Positions 56,978-64,000 of a stretch of DNA of 64,000 bases are shown here, one piece after another (position 1 is the stretch's first letter; the number at the start of each line of letters is the position of its first letter). Source of the DNA: Streptomyces sp. NBC_01283 (GTDB lineage Bacteria > Actinomycetota > Actinomycetes > Streptomycetales > Streptomycetaceae); NCBI RefSeq assembly GCF_041435335.1, contig NZ_CP108430.1, positions 6,237,001 through 6,301,000 on the forward strand, given 5' to 3'. The notes below the pieces were generated by a model. That model made no database searches. It saw only the letters and a list, made by a program, of their open reading frames with translations, and had not been told where the DNA came from. The position numbers and the translations under genes were made by a program.

Positions 56978-59593
56978 CTAGCCTCGGTCCACGCTCAGCA
57001 AAGCCCGCCCCACCTGCGGGAACACCCCCTTGGGGTGATCGCGGAACAGCGGCTCGGTGCCGAAGAGCACCACGTGGGACCCCGCAGCGGCCCCACTCAC
57101 CACAGACGCCTTGCCCGCAGCATCGGAGGGCCCACCGCCCCCGCCTTCCACGGCTCGCCAGTGCCCGGACAGCAGCGGGTTCCCGGCCCCGTAGGACTGA
57201 TCCACCCGCACCCCGCTCCCAAGCCCCGTGAACCACATGGGCGCGTACACGAAGGAGTGCTCGATCGCGCCGCCGGTGACGGGCCCGCCCGCATTGACGA
57301 CCCGCACCACACCATTGGCATCCCCGTTCCCGGAGACCGCCTTCACGGACAGCAGCTTCGCGGCGGAGTTCAACGCGGCCCCCTCCGCACCACGCCCGAC
57401 GAGCCCGCCCCCACCGGCGAGGAACGCGTCGAGCCCGGCCTTGGCCCCGGCGTTCAGCTCGCCGTAGGCGAGCCCGGCCGACACGAACAGCGCGTCCGCA
57501 CCCGACTTCTTCCAGTCGAACCCGGCGTTGAGGACCTCCGTCGAGACCGGCACCACGTCGAAGTTCATCTCCCGTAGCGCGAACAGCTCGCCGGGAGTGA
57601 CGGCCGCGGCCACCCGCGTGCGGTGGACGACGGCTCCGCCCTTCACCCTGGTCGCGTCGAAGGCGACGTCGTACTTCTTCGCCGCGGCGGCAGCCGCACC
57701 CCGCGACGCCGACGGCACGATCACGCTGCCGTCATCGGCCCGGCGCACGGAAACACCCTTGTCCGTGAGCCAGTTGAGGGCAGCCACCTCACGCGCGTCG
57801 TCCAGCCGCAGACGGAGATTCCCGCGCGGCGCGACATACCCGACCCGGGAGGCCTCGTCCACGACCCGTGTCCGCACACCGGTCAGCGAGCCGCCCTTCA
57901 CCGAGTCCACCGTCGCGCCCCACAACCGCCCGAGGCTCCACCCCGAGATGTCGTACATCGTCGACACCTTGTCGCTGATGTCGCGCCCATCGGCGAGCAT
58001 CACATTGGCGATCCCGCGCTTGGGCTGACGCATGTCGATGACATACGAACCCGCGCCGTACGACGTCCCGCCGAGCCTGAAGTCCCTTGTAGCCCTGCGG
58101 ACGTGGACGTCATTGGCGAGCAGATGCTCCACGAGCCGCGAGGCGGCAGCGGCCGAGCGCTGCCCGCGCTCACCCTTCCCCTTGCCTCGCGGAATCACGT
58201 ACGCACGCGGGAAGTCGGTCGTGTAGACGTCCTCCGGACCGATGCCGGGCACCCCGGGCACGGTCTCCGGCGACACCGGCACCTGCTTCGCGCCCGTCGC
58301 GCCCCGCCGGAACGTCTCGATCTGATCCGCGATGACCGAAGTCCGGTTTTCCTGGGTGTACTTGAGCGTCGCCGACATCGCGGCGCCCGCGATGTCCACG
58401 TTGATCGCGGACCGCCGCCGCAGCTCCGGCACCGGCAGCTCGTCGTACTCCTCGTTGTTGACGGTCATGGGGAACTCGATGGTGTGCGCGGCGACCGCGC
58501 CGTGGAACGGCATGTACTGCGGGGTGAAGATCGGCGGCCAGTCGTCCCAGCCCTCCTCCTGGTCGCGGAAGGGGATGATCGCCGGTTCGACGCCGTCCTT
58601 CTCGGGCGTGTAGCCGAGGCCGTTGACCGCGGCCTCCATGCCCAGCGCGTTGGCGTAGGAGTTCTTGAGGAAGAGGTCGTACTCGTAGTTCTCGCCGTGC
58701 GGGGGAGTCGTCGGCTCGATCAGCGTGCCGTTGACGTACCCGTGCAGGTCGATCATGACCGCGGGCTGCTTGTCGATCGCGATCTGCCGCATCGCGCGGA
58801 CCTCGGGCTGCGAGGCGGTGATGAAGTCGCGGTTGAGGTCGAAGCCGTTGGCGTTCTCGCGGGTGCCCGCGATGCGGCCGTCGGGGTTGGCCGTGACGTT
58901 GAAGTACAGCCGGTTGTGCGCGAGCAGGTCCTTGGTCTTGTCGTCCTTGGCCTTCGCGAGCTTCTCGATGAGCCTGAGGGCGGCGTCCGTGCCCTCCCAC
59001 TCGTTGCCGTGGATGTTGTTGTTGATGAAGACCGGCGTCTTGTACGAGGACTTGACCGCCGGATCCTTCGCTGCGGCGCCCGGCGCGTTCTCGATGAGCT
59101 CGCGCATCCGCTCTTGGCGGGCGGTCTCCTTCGCGGACTCGGGGGCGGTGACCGTCACCATGTACAGCTGGTGACCGCCCGCCGAACGGCCCGCGATCTC
59201 CACGCTGACGCGGTCGCCGATGCCCTGGATGTCATTCAGCTTCGGGGCCAGGGAGTGATACGGCGCCAGACCCAGCTTTATCGACTTGTCGTCCGGATTG
59301 GCGGGAGGCGCGGTGAGCTTCTGCTCGCGCGGATAGCCGCGGTTCTTGCCGGCGCCGGGGCCGGTATCGAGCCCGGGGGAGGCCGCGGGCCCCAAGGCTC
59401 GGTCGGCGGCGCTCTCCGGGCTCCTCGCGGCCCGCTCGGTGGAGCTGAGGGGCGCGCCCTCGCGGTGGATGTCGCGGCCGTGCGGGCCGGGATCCGCGGT
59501 CGCGCTGCCCGGGGCGAGCGTGGTGAGAACAAGGGCGCCCGCCGAGGCGAGGGTGGTGAGCAGAACGGGTCTCGATGGCCGGGATATCGCCAT
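56978..59593 (-). CDS. Secreted M14-family zinc carboxypeptidase, large
   Basis: 871 residues. Signal peptide with VLLTTLASAGALVLTTLA core and cleavage near ATA-DP at residue 33. The catalytic M14 domain (about residues 105-430) has zinc ligands H and E in NNIHGNEWEG, substrate Asn/Arg in FDLNRDF, the ligand His in VMIDLHGYVNG, and catalytic-Glu region HTIEFPMT. The further 440 residues comprise beta-rich and glutamine-amidotransferase-like segments (ALFVSAGLAYGELNAGAKAG). Cleaves C-terminal residues or peptide cross-links outside the cell. Perfect AGGAGG site before ATG 59593. Expected to work with other secreted proteases of the region. Confidence 0.88.
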   Translation of the reverse strand: MAISRPSRPVLLTTLASAGALVLTTLAPGSATADPGPHGRDIHREGAPLSSTERAARSPESAADRALGPAASPGLDTGPGAGKNRGYPREQKLTAPPANPDDKSIKLGLAPYHSLAPKLNDIQGIGDRVSVEIAGRSAGGHQLYMVTVTAPESAKETARQERMRELIENAPGAAAKDPAVKSSYKTPVFINNNIHGNEWEGTDAALRLIEKLAKAKDDKTKDLLAHNRLYFNVTANPDGRIAGTRENANGFDLNRDFITASQPEVRAMRQIAIDKQPAVMIDLHGYVNGTLIEPTTPPHGENYEYDLFLKNSYANALGMEAAVNGLGYTPEKDGVEPAIIPFRDQEEGWDDWPPIFTPQYMPFHGAVAAHTIEFPMTVNNEEYDELPVPELRRRSAINVDIAGAAMSATLKYTQENRTSVIADQIETFRRGATGAKQVPVSPETVPGVPGIGPEDVYTTDFPRAYVIPRGKGKGERGQRSAAAASRLVEHLLANDVHVRRATRDFRLGGTSYGAGSYVIDMRQPKRGIANVMLADGRDISDKVSTMYDISGWSLGRLWGATVDSVKGGSLTGVRTRVVDEASRVGYVAPRGNLRLRLDDAREVAALNWLTDKGVSVRRADDGSVIVPSASRGAAAAAAKKYDVAFDATRVKGGAVVHRTRVAAAVTPGELFALREMNFDVVPVSTEVLNAGFDWKKSGADALFVSAGLAYGELNAGAKAGLDAFLAGGGGLVGRGAEGAALNSAAKLLSVKAVSGNGDANGVVRVVNAGGPVTGGAIEHSFVYAPMWFTGLGSGVRVDQSYGAGNPLLSGHWRAVEGGGGGPSDAAGKASVVSGAAAGSHVVLFGTEPLFRDHPKGVFPQVGRALLSVDRG

Positions 59594-59747
59594 ACGTACC
59601 TCCTGGAAGAAGCCTGTGGCTGCCTGTAGCCGCCTGTAGAAGCCTGGAGAGAAAGTCAGTACGCGTGGTCTACCGTGCCAACCCCCGCGCAACAAGAGGG
59701 CCTTCGGCCCCACGCGTCCCGTGGGCCGCAGCGCCCCCACCGGCGGA

Positions 59748-59753
59748 TAGGGT
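59748..59753 (+). promoter_or_regulatory. Putative -10 (TAGGGT), leaderless EI24 gene
   Basis: TAGGGT ends 7 nt before ATG 59761 with no ribosome site. No convincing -35. Confidence 0.4.
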
Positions 59754-59760
59754 GTTCCGC

Positions 59761-60591
59761 ATGCGTGATCTGGGACGGGGCTTCGGCTACTTGATGAAGG
59801 GCCAGCGCTGGGTCGCCCAGCACGGCAAGCAGTACGGAGTCGGCCTGCTGCCCGGCCTGATCACCCTGCTTCTCTACGCGGCGGCGCTCGTCGCGCTCGC
59901 CCTCTGGGGCGCGGACTTCGTCGGCTGGGCGACGCCGTTCGCGGACAACTGGTCCGCGCCGTGGCTCGGCCTGTTCCGCGGCTTCCTCACGGCCCTGCTC
60001 TTCGCCCTCGCGCTCCTCCTCTCCGTGATCACCTTCACGGCGGTGACGCTCCTGGTGGGCCAGCCCTTCTACGAGTCGCTGTCGGAGAAGGTCGACATCT
60101 CCGTCTCCGGGTACGCCCCCGAGTCGGGCCTGCCGCTCTGGCGTGAACTGTGGATCTCCGCACGCGACAGCCTCCGTATCGTCGTACGGGCCGTGATCTG
60201 GGGCATCCTGCTCTTCGCCCTCGGCTTCATCCCGGTCGTCGGCCAGACCGTCGTCCCGGTGGTCGGCTTCTGCGTGACGGGCTTCTTCCTGGTCGAGGAG
60301 CTGACGGCGGTGGCGCTTCAGCGCCGGGGCGTCGAACTCCGCGACCGGCTGGCGCTCCTGCGCGGCCGCAAGCAGCTGGCCTGGGGCTTCGGCACTCCGC
60401 TCGCCGTGGCCTTCCTGGTCCCGTTCGTCGCGGTGTTCCTGATGCCGGGGGCGGTCGCGGGCGCGACGCTCATGGCGCGGGAGCTGGTCGGCGAGGACAG
60501 CGGGCGGGCCGCGGACGACGACGATCCGCGGGGCGCGGCCGGTCCGGCCGGCCCCGGCGGACAGCCGTCCGCTACCGGCGGGCGTTCATAG
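59761..60591 (+). CDS. EI24-domain (CysZ-like) membrane protein
   Basis: 276 residues with four to five hydrophobic segments (GLLPGLITLLLYAAALVALAL, LTALLFALALLLSVITFTAV, VIWGILLFALGFIPVVGQTV, LAVAFLVPFVAVFLMPG) and an EI24/CysZ core (LLVGQPFYESLSEKVD). CysZ is a sulfate transporter, but this branch is uncharacterised. Acidic tail with DDDDP. Its 3' end overlaps the convergent pyroglutamyl-peptidase-like gene by 20 bp. Confidence 0.82.
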   Translation: MRDLGRGFGYLMKGQRWVAQHGKQYGVGLLPGLITLLLYAAALVALALWGADFVGWATPFADNWSAPWLGLFRGFLTALLFALALLLSVITFTAVTLLVGQPFYESLSEKVDISVSGYAPESGLPLWRELWISARDSLRIVVRAVIWGILLFALGFIPVVGQTVVPVVGFCVTGFFLVEELTAVALQRRGVELRDRLALLRGRKQLAWGFGTPLAVAFLVPFVAVFLMPGAVAGATLMARELVGEDSGRAADDDDPRGAAGPAGPGGQPSATGGRS

Positions 60592-61846
60592 CCGTCGTCA
60601 GGATCTGCCGTACCTGCGCGATGATGTCGAGGCGGTTGCGCACGAACTCGGCATCGGTGATCTTCCCCGTGGCCGGGTCCGTGTTGCCCGTACCGAACTG
60701 CAGGATCGGCGTGTGCACATGGCCCCCGGGCAGGCGGTCGTGCAGCCCGAGGCGGTCGCGCAGCAGCGTCGCCCGGTAGGCGATCTCGTTCGACAGGTAG
60801 TTGCCGCCGCCGCCCTCACGGGCCGTCGATCCGTCGGTGGGCCCGTCGGGACGGACCACGGGATCGGTCCGGCCCGCCGGGATCTCGGTCACCGAGGTGT
60901 TGTCGTACACCGGGAAGCGGCCCGTCCCCGCGCTCACGATCTCCTTGTACGGGAGGGTCGTGGACGTCCACTGCGGCTGCGTGGCCGGATCGGTGACCGG
61001 GACGGTCTCCGTGCGCGAGAGGTTCTCGTTGTCGGGGAAGCCGCCCCGCCAGGCCCCGTTGGTCCGCTCGATGTCGAAGCGTCCCGCGCGGCCCTGGCTG
61101 ATGGTGGTGAAGAGGTCCACGCGGGGGAGATGGGCGCGCAGGGTGCGCTCGACCGTTCCCTCGGCGAAGTCGTCCCAGCGGACGGGGAAGACGACGGTCT
61201 CCACGCGGGCCGGTCCGTCGGCGGTCTCGATGACGGCGCCGTCGAGCGCCAGGGCGGTGGCGCCGGACGGGTTGCTGATGCGGACGTCCCGGTCGAGCGT
61301 GAACGGGTCGAAGCCGGTGACGAGGATGCGCTTGAGACGGTGGCCCGCGCGGTCCTTCTTCGGGTAACCGACGGAGTCGTGCCCGCGCGAGGCATCCTCA
61401 AGGGCCCGCATCAGCCGTCCCTGCCGGGCCTCGCCCAGTCCGAATCCGGCCGGTTTCCACTGCCGGAGCTCCCGCGTCATGCCGAGCCTGGCCCAGTACA
61501 ACGGCCGGTCGTCGTCCCGGCTCAGCGCCTCGGCCCCGCCCCCCGCGGGTCCCCGCCCCTGTGCCCGGTCGACGGCACGCCGCCACAGCGCCTCGCCCTG
61601 CCGTTCGACTATGCGCCTGGCCTCGCCGTACGAATGGGCGCGGTCCAGGGCGCGCGCGAACTCCGGTGCCACGGCGTCGAATCCGCTGCGGCGCAGGATC
61701 TCCTGCGGGGCCGCCCGGTCCAGGCGCTGCTCCTCGGTGGTGGCGGCCGGTGCGGGGGCCGCCGACGCGGGCGTCGCGGCGAGGGAGAGCAGGAGGGCGG
61801 CACCGAGCGCGGCGAGCCGCGGGGAGACGGGGGGCGTGAGTGACAC
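60572..61846 (-). CDS. Secreted pyroglutamyl-peptidase-like (C15-fold) protein
   Basis: 424 residues. Signal peptide with LAALGAALLLSLAATPASA. The N-terminal helical half (TTEEQRLDRAAPQEILRRSG) is followed by a C15-like domain starting RILVTGFDPFTLDRDVRISNPSGATALALDG, with IETVVFPVRWDDF-like strand and LPRVDLFTTISQGRAGRFDIERTNG. The catalytic triad of pyroglutamyl peptidase I is Glu/Cys/His; the Cys expected around the middle is not evident and no Cys occurs in the visible domain, so activity is doubtful. GTG 61846 has a GGAAGGA site. Confidence 0.75.
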   Translation of the reverse strand: MSLTPPVSPRLAALGAALLLSLAATPASAAPAPAATTEEQRLDRAAPQEILRRSGFDAVAPEFARALDRAHSYGEARRIVERQGEALWRRAVDRAQGRGPAGGGAEALSRDDDRPLYWARLGMTRELRQWKPAGFGLGEARQGRLMRALEDASRGHDSVGYPKKDRAGHRLKRILVTGFDPFTLDRDVRISNPSGATALALDGAVIETADGPARVETVVFPVRWDDFAEGTVERTLRAHLPRVDLFTTISQGRAGRFDIERTNGAWRGGFPDNENLSRTETVPVTDPATQPQWTSTTLPYKEIVSAGTGRFPVYDNTSVTEIPAGRTDPVVRPDGPTDGSTAREGGGGNYLSNEIAYRATLLRDRLGLHDRLPGGHVHTPILQFGTGNTDPATGKITDAEFVRNRLDIIAQVRQILTTAMNARR

Positions 61847-61911
61847 GGGAGTCCTTCCGTGGCCGGTGGGGTGGTCGCAGTATCCCGGCAGGAAGGCGGC
61901 GCGGAAAGGGT

Positions 61912-62814
61912 CTAGTGATCCACGGTGGCGTGATCCGCGAGCACTTCACCGATCACATGGCTCGCGGTCCTGGTGATGGTGGCGTTCCTGGTCCGGTAGT
62001 ACGGCAGCTCGATGAGAGCGATCGACAGGGCCCAGCCACGCCCTCGCGCCCACGTCGCGTCGTCGACGCCCAGGGCGGCGCGGAACTCCTGCCGCGCCTC
62101 CGCGGTCAGCAGGCTCCACGCGGTGATCAGGTCGACGGCGGGTTCGCCGTGCCCCATGCACCCGAAGTCGATGACGGCGCTGAGCCGTCCGCCTGAGGTG
62201 AGCAGATTCCCTGGTTGCAGGTCGGCGTGGACCCAGACCGGCGGCCCGCCCCACCGGGGGGCGCTCAGGGCGGTGTCCCAGGCGGCGGTGGCGGCATCGG
62301 TGTCGATGACGCCCCGCAGCTGCGAGATGGCCTCGCGGGTGTCGGCGTCACGGGAGGCGAGAGGCCCGCTGCGGTACGCGGGAGGCGCGTCGGCGGGATC
62401 GACGCGCTGCAGGGCGAGGACGAACTCCGCCAGGTCGGCGGCGAAGAGCCCCGGTTCGGCCAGAGCGCCGATCACCGGATTCTCGCCCTCGACCCAGCGG
62501 TACACGTACCAGGGCCAGGGGAAGCCCTCCCCGGGCTCGCCCTCGCCCAGCGGCGCGGGAATCGCGAGGGGCAGTGAGGAGGCCAGTCCAGGCAGGTACC
62601 GCATCTCGCGCCGTACGTCCTCGACGCCGCCCTCGATGCGCGGAAGCCGGACGGCCATGTCGTCGCCGAGGCGGTAGATGGCGTTGACGGTGCCGTTGGA
62701 CTCGACCGGCTCGACACTCAGGTCCGCCCAGCCGGGAAACTGCGCGGCGAGCAGCCGCCGTACGAGATGCGTGTCGATGTCGGCTTCGTGGGCGTGCATC
62801 TTGGCGGGGGACAT
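61912..62814 (-). CDS. Aminoglycoside phosphotransferase-family kinase
   Basis: 300 residues, protein-kinase-like fold. Brenner motif VWVHADLQPGNLL (catalytic Asp) and metal-binding AVIDFGCMGHGEPAVDL are intact, with N-lobe NAIYRLGDDMAVRLPRIEG. GFPWPWYVYRWVEGENP is characteristic of the APH(2'')-like/YcbJ branch. Whether it modifies an aminoglycoside or a cellular metabolite cannot be told; no resistance genes are adjacent. ATG 62814 or the internal ATG (MHAHEAD). Confidence 0.85.
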   Translation of the reverse strand: MSPAKMHAHEADIDTHLVRRLLAAQFPGWADLSVEPVESNGTVNAIYRLGDDMAVRLPRIEGGVEDVRREMRYLPGLASSLPLAIPAPLGEGEPGEGFPWPWYVYRWVEGENPVIGALAEPGLFAADLAEFVLALQRVDPADAPPAYRSGPLASRDADTREAISQLRGVIDTDAATAAWDTALSAPRWGGPPVWVHADLQPGNLLTSGGRLSAVIDFGCMGHGEPAVDLITAWSLLTAEARQEFRAALGVDDATWARGRGWALSIALIELPYYRTRNATITRTASHVIGEVLADHATVDH

Positions 62815-62909
62815 GCGGGCCTTCCGGGGCGGCGGGCGAGCGAGAACCGACGGCGATCGAAGCTGGCCGGGGCGTGCCGGGTCAACTGAATTGGCGCCCG
62901 GTCAGCCGC

Positions 62910-62938
62910 TTGTCGCGGCACGCGCCCGGCTCTAGCGT
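62910..62938 (+). promoter_or_regulatory. Promoter of the beta-hydroxyacid dehydrogenase-like gene (leaderless)
   Basis: TTGTCG (62910-62915), 17-bp spacer, TAGCGT (62933-62938), then 7 nt to ATG 62946. The best -35/-10 pair among the leaderless candidates in this window. Confidence 0.6.
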
Positions 62939-62945
62939 CGAGGCC

Positions 62946-63755
62946 ATGGAGAAGATCGCGTTTCTTGGACTGGGGCACATGGGCGAGCCGATGGAACGTC
63001 AACTCCTCGCGGCCGGTCATCCGTTGACGGTGTGGAACCGGACCGCCGAGAAGGCGGAGCCGCTCGTGAAGGAGGGGGCCCGGCTCGCCGCCGACCCGGC
63101 GGAAGCCGTGCGGGACGCCGATGTCGTCATCACCATGCTGGCGGGCCCCGACGCGGTGCGTGCCGTCGCCGACGCCATCGTGCCGGAGCTGAGGGCGGGG
63201 ACCCACTGGGCGGAGATGTCCACCGTCGGGCCCGATGTCGTACGGGAGTTGGGGGCGAGGGTGCCGGACGGCGTGACTCTCGTCGACGCGCCCGTCATGG
63301 GGAGCACGGACAAGGCGGCGTCGGGACAGCTCGGCATTCTCGCGGGGGGCGACGCGGACGGGATCGAGCGGATCCTGGCCCGCTTCGGCCCGGTGACCCG
63401 TACGGGCCCGCTCGGTTCGGGGGCCGCGCTGAAGATCGTCGTCAACACCGCCGTCATCGGGGGCGTGGTCCTCGTGGCCGAGGCGATGAAACTGGCGGAC
63501 GCGCTGGGCCTCGACGAGGAGACGGCCAAGGGAGCGCTCGCCGGGGGCCCGCTCGGGGGCGCGGTGGGCCGGGCCTTCGCCACCGATGTGCACTTCGGCA
63601 GCGACCTCGCCGTGAAGGACGTCGCGCTCGCGACAGAGGTCACCCGGCTCCCGGCGATGGAAGCGGTCCTCGACCACTACAAGGCCGCCGCCGCCGACCC
63701 GGACGTCGTCCACGAGGACATCGCGCGGGCGGTCGGCCACATCCGGTCGGCCTGA
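62946..63755 (+). CDS. NAD(P)-dependent beta-hydroxyacid dehydrogenase-like protein
   Basis: 269 residues. N-terminal Rossmann domain with KIAFLGLGHMGEPMERQLL and VWNRTAEKAEPL, then VDAPVMGSTDKAASGQLGILAGG (substrate signature) and the catalytic Lys region GSGAALKIVVNTAVIG. Belongs to the 3-hydroxyisobutyrate/tartronate-semialdehyde and imine-reductase-like family; N-P binding 'NRT' suggests NADPH. Monocistronic, directly before the TetR-type regulator of opposite strand. Confidence 0.87.
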   Translation: MEKIAFLGLGHMGEPMERQLLAAGHPLTVWNRTAEKAEPLVKEGARLAADPAEAVRDADVVITMLAGPDAVRAVADAIVPELRAGTHWAEMSTVGPDVVRELGARVPDGVTLVDAPVMGSTDKAASGQLGILAGGDADGIERILARFGPVTRTGPLGSGAALKIVVNTAVIGGVVLVAEAMKLADALGLDEETAKGALAGGPLGGAVGRAFATDVHFGSDLAVKDVALATEVTRLPAMEAVLDHYKAAAADPDVVHEDIARAVGHIRSA

Positions 63756-63789
63756 TCACCCACCGCAGCCGTTCACCCACCGCGGCCGT

Positions 63790-64000
63790 TCACTCGCCGC
63801 CGCCGTCAAGCAGGGCCAGGAAATCCCTGAACGCCCCCGCCATGTCCACCGATTCGGGGTCCAGGAGCCACTGGTACTGGAGACCGTCCATCACGGCGAC
63901 GAGGAGCGGGGCCGCCGCCTCCGGGGTGAGACCTCCGGGGAGCCGCTCCCCGTACTCCACGCGCAGGACCGCCGCGAACTTCTCCCGCACCGACCCGTAC
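63790..64000 (-). CDS. TetR-family regulator, C-terminal part (cut by window edge)
   Basis: About 69 codons up to the edge: VREKFAAVLRVEYGERLPGG, PEAAAPLLVAVMDGLQYQW, then LLDPESVDMAGAFRDFLALL. This is the typical C-terminal ligand-binding end of TetR regulators. The HTH lies outside the window. Convergent to the dehydrogenase gene. Confidence 0.75.
   Translation of the reverse strand, partial: YGSVREKFAAVLRVEYGERLPGGLTPEAAAPLLVAVMDGLQYQWLLDPESVDMAGAFRDFLALLDGGGE

Overview
This is high-GC (about 70 percent by eye) actinobacterial chromosome, almost certainly Streptomyces. The codon bias, the AGGAGG-type ribosome sites, GTG starts, many ATGA/GTGA overlaps, and the families present (HrdA-type sigma factor, DUF6355, SCO2400-like protein, SAV_2336-type protein, Mbl) all point there. 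Most of it is conserved housekeeping backbone; no phage, insertion sequence or CRISPR array is visible.

Left part (1-17,600): a small secreted DUF6355-type protein; an assimilatory nitrate reductase; a SanA/YdcF-like protein divergent from a sirohydrochlorin chelatase, with a good GlnR-like operator between them; then dGTPase, an FAD ferredoxin-reductase-like enzyme, DNA primase (dnaG) and the principal-type sigma factor hrdA. On the minus strand follow an overlapping pair of ABC exporter half-subunits, a xylulokinase-like kinase and a YtxH-like protein. Two tandem tRNA-Asn genes with a strong terminator, a CAU-anticodon tRNA, and a 24-codon micro-ORF coupled to a small protein gene complete the block.

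17,600-29,670: a GAF histidine-kinase-like protein whose ATP-binding part is degenerate, a remnant membrane gene, an MreB/Mbl protein and an MFS transporter. Then comes a five-ORF minus-strand operon: Trypco1-like small protein, trypsin-VMAP-C-like protein, MoxR-like AAA+ ATPase, a short duplicated junction ORF, and a 1,404-residue SAV_2336-type giant with vWA-like, pseudokinase, SARP-like and degenerate HAD domains. This is the best candidate for a little-described NTP-dependent conflict or signalling system. A tandem repeat of about 164 bp sits exactly at the ATPase/giant-protein junction.

29,700-37,600: a large secreted subtilase with a structured upstream region, a strong bidirectional terminator, a 19-residue amphipathic peptide gene too small for normal gene calling, a DUF488 protein, a small secreted protein, an ATP-grasp protein, and a Cml-type drug exporter preceded by a leader peptide and attenuator hairpin.

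37,500-50,000: a minus-strand cluster of envelope-glycan genes (DUF3068, GT4, SAM methyltransferase, AftD-like arabinofuranosyltransferase, condensation-like acyltransferase, second methyltransferase, EamA transporter, Trm112-like protein, FkbM methyltransferase, unknown). 50,000-64,000: PucR regulator with a small secreted peptide, SMP-30 protein, SCO2400-like protein, a MarR/oxidoreductase pair, Ohr, a serine hydrolase, a secreted M14 carboxypeptidase, an EI24 membrane protein, a secreted pyroglutamyl-peptidase-like protein, an APH-family kinase, a beta-hydroxyacid-dehydrogenase-like enzyme and the C-terminus of a TetR-type regulator cut by the window edge. Several genes show a TANNNT hexamer 5-7 nt before the start codon, suggesting leaderless transcripts.
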